From assembly GCA_014529385.2 (NCBI GenBank), contig CM043944.1:170207240-170271239 (forward strand): a stretch of DNA of 64,000 bases, in the 5' to 3' direction. A program made the translations under genes and the position numbers. Below the pieces are notes generated by a model. The model had not been told where the DNA came from and did no database searches. It saw nothing but the letters and a program-made list of their open reading frames with translations. Shown in pieces: positions 45,283-55,170 of this stretch. How positions within the stretch are numbered: the first letter of the stretch is position 1; each line of letters opens with the position of its first letter. This stretch comes from Adiantum capillus-veneris. Its lineage: Eukaryota; Streptophyta; Polypodiopsida; Polypodiales; Pteridaceae.

Positions 45283-47225
45283 CGCAAGCCATAGAGGTGG
45301 ATTTTACTGAAAATGAATTGCGCTCAGCGTTGCTTGCTCTCGGCCGATGGCGTTCCCTTGGTTGGGATGGGTTTACTATGGAATTTTTGTATCTCCTTTT
45401 GGGAGCCCTTAAAAGAGCCCTTCGTCTACATAATAAATGCAACATGGACTAAGCAGAATTTGCCATTATCTTGAAGGCTTGCTGAAATTATTACCCAAAC
45501 AGGCACTTTGTGAGCCGCCGTTTTCTCATTGGCGACCGATCACTCTTATGCTGGTCATATACAAATTATTGGCTAAGGCTGCACCAACGTCTAAAAGGAG
45601 CCTTTGTAATTGAGGAGAGCTATACTTTTACCATATTGAACCTAATAGGTGGTCTACGCAGCATGGGTTAGTAAGATTACATACATTCAAGTTTGACACT
45701 CTTAGAAACGTCTGGAGGATGGCAAAATTCATTTGATCTTCCTCGCCATTTTTTCCATCACTCACCAAATTGCAAATGATTGATAAAACTCTATATACAT
45801 TTACATATGGTAGTACATCGCATCAAGGAGCCTCTTCTTGCGGGTATCCATCTGGCTCAGTATGGCTTCATCCCTCGTCGCCAAATCATGGATAATTTGG
45901 CTAAGCTCTTAATTGGAATGGAACAAGATGTACTCGTGATGCAAGTAGATATTGAAAAGGCCTTTGATGTGGTATAGTGGAATTTCATTGTTGACAGCAT
46001 GCGGGACCTTGGATTCAGTCCTAAGTTAGCCAACATTGTATATTTCTTGTATGGTGAGCTGATTGACCCTTGGCCACTCGGATGCTCTGTCAGGCAAGGT
46101 TGCACCCTTTTGGATGCCATTGCCTTCACCCCTTGTTGTTGTATTTGGATCACTTGACTTCGCTCTTGAGATGACTTTATTGGGTAGGCTTATGGGGAAG
46201 ACTCGTTGTTCATGTCTCATAATGACCATGACGACATGCGAGAGATTATGCAGGCATTGGATACATTTGGGCTCGCGACAGTCCTTAAGGTCAATTTTGG
46301 AAAATCCAAACTCTTGCCTCTTAATGCAAGTGACTGGCATCATCTTTTGCGGCCTACGCATGTAATTGTCAGACACTTGGGGTAACTTATTGGCTAGAAA
46401 TACTCAACAAGTGGATTGGGTTATGCAATGCGTGAATGTCAAATTGCAATATTGGAAACTGTCCACATGGTCATTACATGTTCGGCTTTGCATTGTCCAG
46501 AGCATTATGATGGCATATGTTCAATTCTACACCTCGACCTCGCCTCACATCGCCTATGTCAGATATATTATTTCATTTGTGGGGCACTAATTCTCGTAAG
46601 AAAGGGCTCCGTTTGCTATCAATGGAGAAGCTATGCTCTCCGAAGAATTGGGGGACTGAATATTTTGGACCTTCGCCGCCACACTTGTGAGGAAGGCCAT
46701 GCTATTGCCTACTCTTGCGCAACAGTCTCAGCCATGAACAATGCTGATTGCTTCATTATGTCAACATGTTACTACTTCCGCCTTTGGTCATTGGCAAACC
46801 TCCCTTTGAGAGATTGTGTTGGCAAGATGATCGGTCACATTCATGGTTGCTCGGTTGCCTCCAGTTTACTTGTTGCTTGGAAAGCCGTTACATCTCATCT
46901 TTCTTGGCATGGCTGGCAACCACCATATGGGAATTCGCTACGCTTGGAAAGCATTCACTGGAGTAGGACATTCACTCTTACTCTTGTCGACCAGTCACCA
47001 CACTAGGCATACTTCCTTTCTTGCTGGGGCATACGCATGGTGGATGATGTGGTTGACACATCTGGGAATATAGTTTCTCTCAGGTAGCTGCACGCTTTAG
47101 TTTTGGTGTGCATTATTTTCAGATTTGGAGCGCTCTTGAGCACATGTTGACTATTTTCCTACCCATTCTGCTCTTGGCCAATGGATGCCGTACGTCAAAT
47201 TGACTTTATGGGACACACCTTTTGT
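45283..47225 (+). pseudogene. LINE A copy 4, heavily decayed RT
   Basis: Starts at VDFTENELRSALLALGRWRSLG, then about 210 bp of unrelated sequence (45595-45800), then MVVHRIKEPLLAGIHLAQYGFIP, QVDIEKAFDVV/WNF (a TAG between), CSVRQGC, and later RT C-terminal stretches (KLQYWKLSTWSLHVRLCIV near 46440-46500, GLNILDLRRHT near 46655). Many stops and shifts. It begins next to GTGTGTGCGCGCGC and ends near 47225. No poly-A seen. Confidence 0.8.
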
Positions 47226-47269
47226 GGTAGCAGATCAGCCCCGACTTGGTGCAACAATACCAATTCAAA

Positions 47270-47627
47270 GCACTCAATTTTTAGCCATAGCATCGTCCTC
47301 GTCATCCACTCCGTCGACATTGACATAGCCCCTTAGATTTGCATTCAGCCATTGTACCAGATTGTGCAATCAATAGTAGACCACTCTTGCCATTGAGTGG
47401 AGCCTTCGGAGGAGGGTTTACAACGTCTCTGCTGTCGTATTCTCTTCTCTCATCTCTCAGTCTCAGCACCTTCACGCACAGTGTCTATTCACTTGTTTGT
47501 GATCACTTGCACTCTCTCATTAAAGCACGGAAGGCTCTCCTTTCCCTAAGAAAAAAGGAACCTTGAGCACAGTTCGGAGCACTCATCTTGAGCAAAGTTC
47601 AACATTCACTTCCGCTGCACTTTACAT
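47270..47627 (+). repeat. 3' part of a gypsy 1G LTR
   Basis: Matches 5640-5977: ATTGTACCAGATTGTGCA, GTGGAGCCTTCGGAGGAGGG, AAGGCTCTCC, and the terminal CCGCTGCACTTTACA at 47627. No primer site or gag follows, so it is a fragment rather than a live 5' LTR. Confidence 0.82.
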
Positions 47628-47639
47628 ATATTTAAGTAT

Positions 47640-47806
47640 TTTTTGGTTTCCCACTGTATATGATGCATAGTTCTTTAAATTGCATCTCCTATAATGTGCA
47701 TGGGTTATGCAATCACGATAAGTGGCGGTTTACCAGGCACTATGTACACACATGCAAAGCAGACATAGTTGTTCTTCAAGAGCATAACCAACGTCATTCT
47801 CATATA
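47640..47806 (+). pseudogene. LINE A endonuclease N-terminal fragment
   Basis: Translates as LNCISYNVHGLCNHDKWRFT, then VHTCKADIVVLQEHNQRHSH, matching the start of LINE A ORF2. Cut at about 47806 by the minus-strand LINE C. Confidence 0.82.
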
Positions 47807-48321
47807 AACTTTAAAGAATGAAATCCCATTCAATTCTATCATAAGCCTTATCAAAGTCTATTTTAAAAAATATAAAATCTTGATCAGAGTCCTGTGCATA
47901 CTCCATTCCATCCCAAAATGCTATTATTGCATCAGGTATGAGTCTCCCCTTAATAAAACCTTTTTGCTCTTTCAAGCCTCCTAGCTTGGGACAAAGAAAA
48001 GATCTTGTACACAGAAGTCGGACAGGTGATAGGTCTCCAGTTAGATAAGTCATCCCTAGAGCTTGATTCAAGCAAAGAAGTCTGCTTGTTAATCATCATT
48101 CTTTTGCTAGATCTAATTTTCCTAGCTTTCTTTTTAAATGCATTCAAAACCTTTATTAGAACTTTCGAAGCAATAAAAGCATTTTTGTGAAGACTAAAAG
48201 CCCTTGAATGGGTGATATGCAGCTCAGACAACAAAGGTTTGTGATCAGACAGTCTTATAGAAGAGTTAGATTTACAACTCACCATCCAATATTGTTGTAG
48301 CAAATCAAATGTCATGTACAT
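47807..48321 (-). pseudogene. LINE C RT/endonuclease fragment
   Basis: A different LINE on the minus strand: RLSDHKPLLSELHI (end of an APE endonuclease), LSNWRPITCPTSVYKIFS, then, after a frame change, KEQKGFIKGRLIPDAIIAF and FKIDFDKAYDRIEWDFIL (RT palm). The linker between endonuclease and RT is much shorter than expected, so there is an internal deletion. Confidence 0.8.
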
Positions 48322-48343
48322 TCTGTAAGATGTAAGATGTAAG

Positions 48344-51300
48344 ATGTGGTACATGGGCGGGTCTGGTGCCAAGGCTACCCGGATGAAAGCTGTCTGGTCG
48401 GCCCTCATCTGAGCCACTCGCTCCTCAGTGGCACGGCGCTCCCGGGCTCGGATCTCCTCGATCTGTCGGTGGTGGGAGCTCGCGCCCCTGTAGCCTGTGA
48501 CTCGTGGTCGTCGTCTAGCTCGGCTCACCTCTGCCTGTGGGAGTGTCACTCCCCTCTGAGTGTCTGGTGAGGGAGGGGCGGCAATCCTCTGAAAGAAGTC
48601 TGTGAGCTGCGACTGTCTCCCCTCTGTCTGTGTAGCTGTGTGTGGCTGTAGTAGTGTGTCCTGATGGCTCTGTATCTCTAGTAAGAAACGTCCGAGCTGT
48701 CTCTGATCTCGAGAGTCCATGATCTCTCGGAGAGTGGGCTGTCCTCTGAATAAGGCCTCATACCTGCCTCTGATCTCAGTGTATGCTCTGCATCTACATA
48801 CAAAGTGCTCCTCACTCTCCACCTCCTCTGTGCAGGCTCTGTAGACTCGCTCCTCCCTGGGAACACCAGTATGTCTCCCGATCTCAATCTCTAACCTGTG
48901 TGAAGCCACTCTCAGCTGACCAATCGCCACCCGTGAGCTATAGCGTGGTCTCTGTATGAACCCCCCAGACAATATGGTGAGAAACTGGTCTCTGTAATCT
49001 GACATCCTCGTCCCCAAGCCAGGTGACTCCCAGACTCTCCTAGTGTATAGCTGCCACAGATCCTGTCTCAATACCAAGTTCCTCTCACTGCGAGAGAGGT
49101 GAACTTATGGTGAGTGGGGGTCGTACTGGAATGGTGGTAGGCTCTCCATGTCAAGACCGTGTCCCTCAAACCATGCTCTGACCTGTGAGTACCATGCTCT
49201 CTCATGCCCACTCTCTGATAGCTGTATAGCTGCCTCAAATGCTCTACGAGTAAGTCTGTCAGGAGGTAGCTCTCTCATCCTCTGGATGAAGCAGACTGTC
49301 TGGAATAGTGCCTCTACAACCATAGGTGGTGTGGCGAGCTCGGCTCTAATAATGTCATGTGGCACTGTCTTCTTGCTGCGGAGCAAGCGTGAGATCATAC
49401 ATACCTGTGGCCTCTCAAGCTGTGTCCACTGGTCAGCTGTCAATCCTGGTGCCCATACTGCCGCCGAGTACATCAAGGCCGGGGTGACTAAGGTGTCGAA
49501 AAGCCACCCCTTCGTGCGGGGCTCCTGGAAGTGTGCCTGGTGGCATCTCCGCTCTAGCATGGTCAGAGCTGCATATCCTCGGGTGAGCCTGTCAGCAGCA
49601 GCCTGCCTCATAGTGAAGGGTCCTGGTAGGCTGGTGAATGTGATGCCAAGGTAGACATAGGAGGTGACTACATCAACCTGTCCTCCTGCTGCTGTGAAGG
49701 TGGCAGCGCTCCTCACTGCACTGGATGTGTGAAAGATCATAACCTTGGTTTTGCCAAGGTTCACAGTCAACCCCCTGTGTGTGCTAAATTCGTCCAAGGC
49801 CTCAAGATGGCGTTGCAAGCCCTCGGGTGACTCTGAAATCAACACAATATCATCAGCATATAACATGATGTGGACCGAAGTACCTGCCAAGTCGCTCCCC
49901 TCTCCTCCTGCTCGCAGTATGTAGTCGGAGATCTCGTCGATGTAGAGCCCAAAGAGTGTCGGGGAGAGTGGGCATCCTTGCTTAACACCAATGGTGCTAG
50001 CAATGGTCTCTGAAAAACCGCCTGGGCAACGAACTCGACCCGTCACCCTCTCGTAGAGAGCATATATGGCCCAAATCATCTCTGTTGGTACCCCAATGCT
50101 GTGAAGGCGCTAGAAGAGTCTCTCGCGTGGGACTGTGTCAAAGGCCTTGCGGAAATCCACAAAGCAGCAGTAAAGCCTCTTCTTCCGCGCCTTTGCCCCA
50201 TCAATGAGGCAGCGCAGAACGAAGATGTGATCAGTGGTGGAGAAAGCTCGTCTGAAACCTGCCTGGCCTGGAGCTCGTAAACGCTCGTTCTCTGCGTAGC
50301 AGTTGAGCTATGCCTCAAGTACTGCTCCATATAGCTTGGCCATCGTGTGGCCAATCATGATAGTCCCGTAGTTCCCTGGGTCCAAGGTGTCGCCAGATTT
50401 GTGGATAGGCACTATGGTGTGCTGTGTCCACTCCTCTGGGAAGCCCTCCCCTATAGCCCGGTTGAAGACATGTGCAATCAACGGGGCTATAGTGGAGGCC
50501 GCATAAATGATGTGCTCACTCTGTAATCCAGTATGGTCAGCTGATCGTCTGTGCTGCATGCGGCGTATGGCCCTCTCTACCATCTCTGCTGTAAAGAAGG
50601 AGGAGCACGTGGGGCGTGGCTCGTGTGGCTGTGGGATAGGAGGCTGCCCTGGCACCTCATAAAGTCGCTCTGCATAATCATGCCATATCTGTGGATCCTC
50701 AATAGCTGTAGTCGGACGTGGCTCGCGCAGGGTGCGCCATGTCGTCGCGCTATCCATGCTCATGAATAGGCGGTATAGCTCAAGCTCCTGTGCCTCTTCG
50801 AATGCTCGCCGCTTTTGGCGTGTTAGCGTCTTCATATGCCTTCTGGCCTCTCTCTCTGTGATCTCTCCTAAGGCTCGCCGTGCACGGAGGCGTCGGTATA
50901 GCTCTCTGCACTCATCATCATACCAGCGGTTCTGAGGCATAGTCCCGGGGGGGGGGGGGGGGGGGGGAGTGCGTCCTGTGTGAGTGGTGTGTGGAAAAGA
51001 GCTAATAGCTGAAGTGTGGAGAACGGAAGAGATATGTGATGTGAGAACTGAGAGTGGTGTGGATGGGTGGAGGAGGCATAGGCCATGCTCGATCTCGGCC
51101 GAGTAAAGAGAGGCTAGCTCATGTGTGAAATGGATGGTGGTGTGTGGAGTGTGTGCTGTGGAGCTGTGTGGGATGGTATCTCCGGTGATGGAGAAAGAGA
51201 GGTATGTGTGGTCGGCTCCGATGGGTATGGGTGGAATGGTGAAGGATGTGATAAGGTGTGTAGCCTCCCTGGGTCCCAGAATATAGTCGACTGTACTCCC

Positions 51301-52020
51301 CCCTCCCTCTGTAACTCCATGTGGCATACAAGTCAGGCCCCCTGAGGTGGGCCACTGGACTATCCCGTTAAAAATAACGAGACGGTGCTGGGAGCCAAGT
51401 CGAAGTAGATGTCGTCCGTAGGCTGTGACTGGAGCTCTATCTGCTGTATCTCTCATAGTAGCCTCCTCATCTAGAGTGTGTAGTGCCTCTGGGTCCTCGT
51501 GGTCATATGCCTCACACTGCTCACTGCGCGTACGAGCATTGAAGTCTCCCATAAGGAAGACTTTACCCAGTGTGGAGTACTCCATAATCTCCTCCGTGAG
51601 GCATGTGTACGGTGACTCCTACTCAATAGGGGCGAATCTGGAGCCTGTGGGAGCAAAGTAGCAAAGGGCAATGTAGACGATCCTGTCTCGTGAGAGCTCG
51701 AGGCGAATCCACATGTAGCGGGCCTGTGGGTCCCGGGAAACAATCTGTAGTCTGCTGTGAAGCCCCTGTCTAAAGAGTATGGCCACTTCTCCTGAGCCGC
51801 GAGTGGTGTGCTGGCGCATACATCCCCGATGTAGAGACTCCCACTGGAATCCATGTATCCGTGGTAACCCTCTCTCTGGGCTCTCGTGTGTCTCTGTAAG
51901 TAGAATGATGTCTCGACCTCTCATCACCTCCTCAAGTCTCTTTGGGTGTGTCCATAGGTCTCCATTGCAATTCCAAACCGTGACATGAATCTCCTCGTGT
52001 GTCCCACAGGCCGCGAGTCC
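48344..52020 (-). pseudogene. LINE D ORF2: APE endonuclease and reverse transcriptase
   Basis: One frame with four stops and no frameshift: TAG 51619, TAG 50308, TAG 50110, TAA 49105. The endonuclease begins EEIHVTVWNCNGD, with LLTETHE, FLMGDFNARTR, STVDYILGP and ADHTYLSF. A C21 homopolymer (50947-50967) encodes a proline run in the linker. [73 protein letters not shown] (catalytic YADD at about 49849-49860). The C-terminus has a Cys/His cluster (CTEEVESEEHFVCRCRAY, about 48830-48780). Homologues are common in non-seed plants and algae by my recollection. Clade not settled. Confidence 0.92.
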
Positions 52021-52941
52021 CTATGCGATGGTCTTGCCATCAATGATAACCCTACCATCTCGATATACTGCCTTCTTCCCTTCTTTGCGGGCTTGGTGGA
52101 CTCTAGGCATGCACGCGCGACGGTGATCTTGTTGCATCTTTGTGAGGTCATCATCAAGATAAATCGGGGGGCCTTCTAGCCCTCTCAAGATGACCCTCTT
52201 TCGGAGGAAAGAAGTTCGAGACTCCTCGGAGGCGAATTGGAGGATGAGAGCTCTCTTCTTTGGATCTTTGCCGGCTCTCCAAACTTTGGAGAAAGGGATC
52301 TCTTCTTCCTTGTATCCCACTTTCTTGCATAAAGCTTTCCCATCGCTCTCGGGTGTAGACCCTTCTTCTTCTTTGATGCCGGTCACTCGCACATTGAGAC
52401 GGTGAGCTTGTCGCATCTTCTCCTCCTCGATGGTTGTGTGTACGATGAGTACCTCATCTTTTTGGGCTTCCTCTCTTGCTACCTTCTTGATATTCTTTTT
52501 GACCACTTCGACCCATCCTTCTTTGGTGGCCTCTAATTTGTCCTCAATGCTTGCGGTAAGGGCTTTTGTGATCTCCTCCTTGAGGGCTTCCTTAGCCTCC
52601 TCTTTAATCTCTCCTTGCTCGGGGGTGAGGGATGTGATGGAAGCATGAAGGAGATCGATTTGTGCCTTCATCTCTTCTTGCTCTTTCCTCCATCTCTCCC
52701 TCTCCTTCTCGTTCTCCCGTTCCCTTCTCTCCTTCTCCTCTTTGAGATTTTGGATTTCCGCTCTCATGTCCTCCTTCTCTTCGTTCCATAGCTTGATGAA
52801 GGTGGCTTTCTCCTCCCTCCATATCTCTCTCTCCATCCACCATTCTTTCATGTCCTTCTCCAATTGTGCAAGCCTCTTGTTCGTGAGCATGAAGGTTGTC
52901 TTCATCGTCGATGTCGGCGTCTTGATGATGGGGGAAGACAT
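52021..52941 (-). CDS. LINE D ORF1: coiled-coil RNA-binding-type protein
   Basis: Start chosen at ATG 52941 (MSSPIIKTPTSTMKTTFML). About 306 residues: a Ser/Thr N-terminus; a very long charged coiled coil (about 25-190: MKEWWMEREIWREEKATF, KERRERENEKERERWRK and on); then a compact RRM-like region starting RLNVRVTGIKEEEGSTPESD, with RALILQFASEESRTSFL; then a basic tail (RRACMPRVHQARKEGKK). This order parallels L1-type ORF1p (coiled coil, RRM, basic C-terminal domain). The frame ends with TAG at 52021 and ORF2 continues in the same frame. The longer open frame upstream is leader read through GA repeats. Confidence 0.82.
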   Translation of the reverse strand: MSSPIIKTPTSTMKTTFMLTNKRLAQLEKDMKEWWMEREIWREEKATFIKLWNEEKEDMRAEIQNLKEEKERRERENEKERERWRKEQEEMKAQIDLLHASITSLTPEQGEIKEEAKEALKEEITKALTASIEDKLEATKEGWVEVVKKNIKKVAREEAQKDEVLIVHTTIEEEKMRQAHRLNVRVTGIKEEEGSTPESDGKALCKKVGYKEEEIPFSKVWRAGKDPKKRALILQFASEESRTSFLRKRVILRGLEGPPIYLDDDLTKMQQDHRRACMPRVHQARKEGKKAVYRDGRVIIDGKTIA

Positions 52942-53056
52942 GGTTGTCTTCGAAGCTACCCTCTCTTCATATTGTGAAGAAGAGGGGAGAAGGGGAAGAG
53001 AGGGAGTACGTGTGTGTATGCGTGTATGTGTGTAGTGTGTGTGTGGGTATGTATCC

Positions 53057-53118
<62 letters not shown>

Positions 53119-53368
53119 TGCGTGATGGGGAGCGAGGAGGGGCTGTGTGAGGGGGGGGGGGGGGGCTGCGTGAGGGGAAGAGTGTAGCAAGGAGAGGCAG
53201 TTCAGCAGCAGCAGCAGTAGGTTGGTATAACAGCAGCAGCAACAGGCGGGTACTGGGGGTGCTGTGCAGGTGGGGTGGGCGCGCTGAGCAGCTGGGGTGA
53301 CACAGCAGCGCGCAGTACAGCAGTAGTGTGCCTGGAGCAGCAAAGCAGCAGGTACGCGCGCTGGTGCA

Positions 53369-53431
<63 letters not shown>

Positions 53432-53590
53432 CCTGCTCGGCTGTCCTGTTGAGTGTGGCGTGAGCCCTCTGCCTGTTGCGTCACCTACAGAGAGAGAGAG
53501 GGCCTGCTCGCTGTCCTGCTGAGTGTGGCGTGAGCCCTCTGCCTGCCTGCCTGCGCGTTTCTGCACCTGCGCAAGAAAGAGAGTGTCACC
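52942..53590 (-). repeat. LINE D leader with tandem repeats and microsatellites
   Basis: Contains (GA)n at 53075-53114 and 53372-53428, a GT tract before 53075, a G14 run at about 53151-53164, and a tandem repeat whose units (about 53420-53475 and 53493-53545) share GGCCTGCTCG...CTGTCCTG...TGAGTGTGGCGTGAGCCC. Confidence 0.8.
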
Positions 53591-55170
53591 AGCGTGTGAC
53601 TACTATCTATCCTTTTTGTTGATTTCTTTCTTATTATCTATTTACTTTCACTTTTTGGAAACACCCCTCGGGAAATCTAACTGCCCTGCATTGCATAGCT
53701 AGTGTGGAACTGTCCAGAGGGAGTCCAGGCCTGAGGGCAAGAGAGCACTAAGGTTGGACAAAGACTATGGTTAGCCAAAGTGGGGTCATTGACTAGCCAA
53801 AGTGGAATCCTTTGCTACAGAGGCTACATTTCAGTTCTGGATGTGGCCGCAGTGTACAAAGAGGGTCGGATGACCTAGAAAGATACAATGGCAGCATCTC
53901 CTAAAATTTAGGGAACTGCTATTTTGGGACCTGAAAATGTGTTGACGTCATTACCTCCGGAATGACAAGGGGAACATTTTCTTACTCTGCCGTGAAGTCA
54001 ACTGGGCAACAGGTTGGGATATTTTTAGGCGGCAACCCCGAAACGGGAAAATGCTTGTAAATGTGCCAAGTGGCACATTCTGGTGCAGTTTCCAATGCAA
54101 GAAGGAGTTGGCGCTGAATTTGAAGGGAAGAAGGGCTCATTTGCTGATTTTGTCACAGGTTAAGAGCTATGGAGTGCTTGCTTTCCCTCTTATGCACAGT
54201 GCGGTGCCAGGAGTGATGCCCTGTACGCTACGCACTGCCCTCTCTCTCCCCTTTGGCAGTATGTTATGCCCCTCTAGTGGGCTTTTCATTTGACCAATGT
54301 ACAGTTGTGTGGGTTCATGCGCGATTGCCGAGGCAAGAGCCTCTTGCACAGGTACTGGATTTAGCTAGCGGCTAATCCCCCCGCAGGTACAGGTGAATTC
54401 GGAGAGGTTTCACGCCAGAAATCTCGTCCGATTCAAAGGGCAAGTAGCCCTACAGGTGCGGGAGCTCGAGGACTTGCTACGGATGCGACCGGCACGCGAA
54501 ACGGAGCCCGAAACAGTAAATTACAGCCTGCTGTGTATTTTTGCAGGTTTAGGGTTTTGGCCCTAAACGGACCCTAATACCCCCAGGAGGTTCGGGGACG
54601 CAAGGGGACCGCTGTACAGGTGATCTGGCGCATTTTCAGGGCTGAAAACAGAGAATTCAGCGTGCTGCAGATTCTCGCCAGGTTTTGCAAAGTGCCCGTA
54701 TGCGTCGGGAAAGTCATTTAATGCATGGGAATGCTGACTGTGAAGGGTTCTAGTACAGTTATGCTGCCGAAATCGGGCTGGAACAGAGGAAATTCAGCCG
54801 AGTTTGTGCGGGGCAGCTTGTAGGGAACCTCAGCGTTTATTCCCTCTTTTGAACAATAAAGAAATACCGAAAGGGGCGCCTAAGTTAGGGGCCAATCTGG
54901 TGTCCGTCTACTCATACAGGTGCAATCTAGCAGCCTGTATCCCTCTCCCCTTTGTTGTGTCTTGAAAGTACAGGTAAAATAGACGACTAATAATGGGTGA
55001 AAGCTAAATCAAGGTTTGAAGTAAAGTCTACCGCCCTTTTTGGATTGAACAGGCCGGTTCTTTGGTTCCATCGACGGGATTAAATCACTTTTTCCCATAG
55101 AAGTGAGCCTTGGTCAGTTTTGGACTTGAAGACACAGGGGATCATAGACCAGACACAGGGAATTGCAATT
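53591..55170 (+). repeat. LTR and leader of gypsy element 3
   Basis: No gene. The stretch 54855-54896 has AATAAA followed by GAAATACCGAAAGGGGCGCC and a GGGGCCAAT, the block seen in other LTRs here, so an LTR ends downstream of it, perhaps near 54970-55050. A primer-site candidate, TGGTTCCATCGACGG, lies at about 55062. The 5' limit of the LTR is not visible because no 3' LTR is present for comparison. Confidence 0.55.

Larger units (their letters stand above)
48322..53590 (-). mobile_element. LINE D, non-LTR retrotransposon with microsatellite 3' end
   Basis: A minus-strand element with a repeat-rich leader (about 53590-52942), a coiled-coil ORF1 and an APE-RT ORF2, all in the same reading frame. 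The 3' end is not poly-A but about three units of TTACATC (48322-48342), a tail type known from RTE/I-group LINEs. The 5' limit is approximate, and I found no clear target duplication. It abuts LINE C, whose endonuclease fragment begins right after the tail, so it probably inserted into LINE C. Confidence 0.85.

Noticed and set aside
50947-50967. G21 homopolymer as a possible G-quadruplex regulatory site
   Set aside because: It lies in the LINE D ORF2 linker as proline codons. Slippage or sequencing uncertainty is the simpler reading.
52942-53566. N-terminal extension of LINE D ORF1 and a second overlapping frame of similar size
   Set aside because: Both read through GA/GT microsatellites and the repeat leader. 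The coiled-coil protein has a good ATG at 52941.
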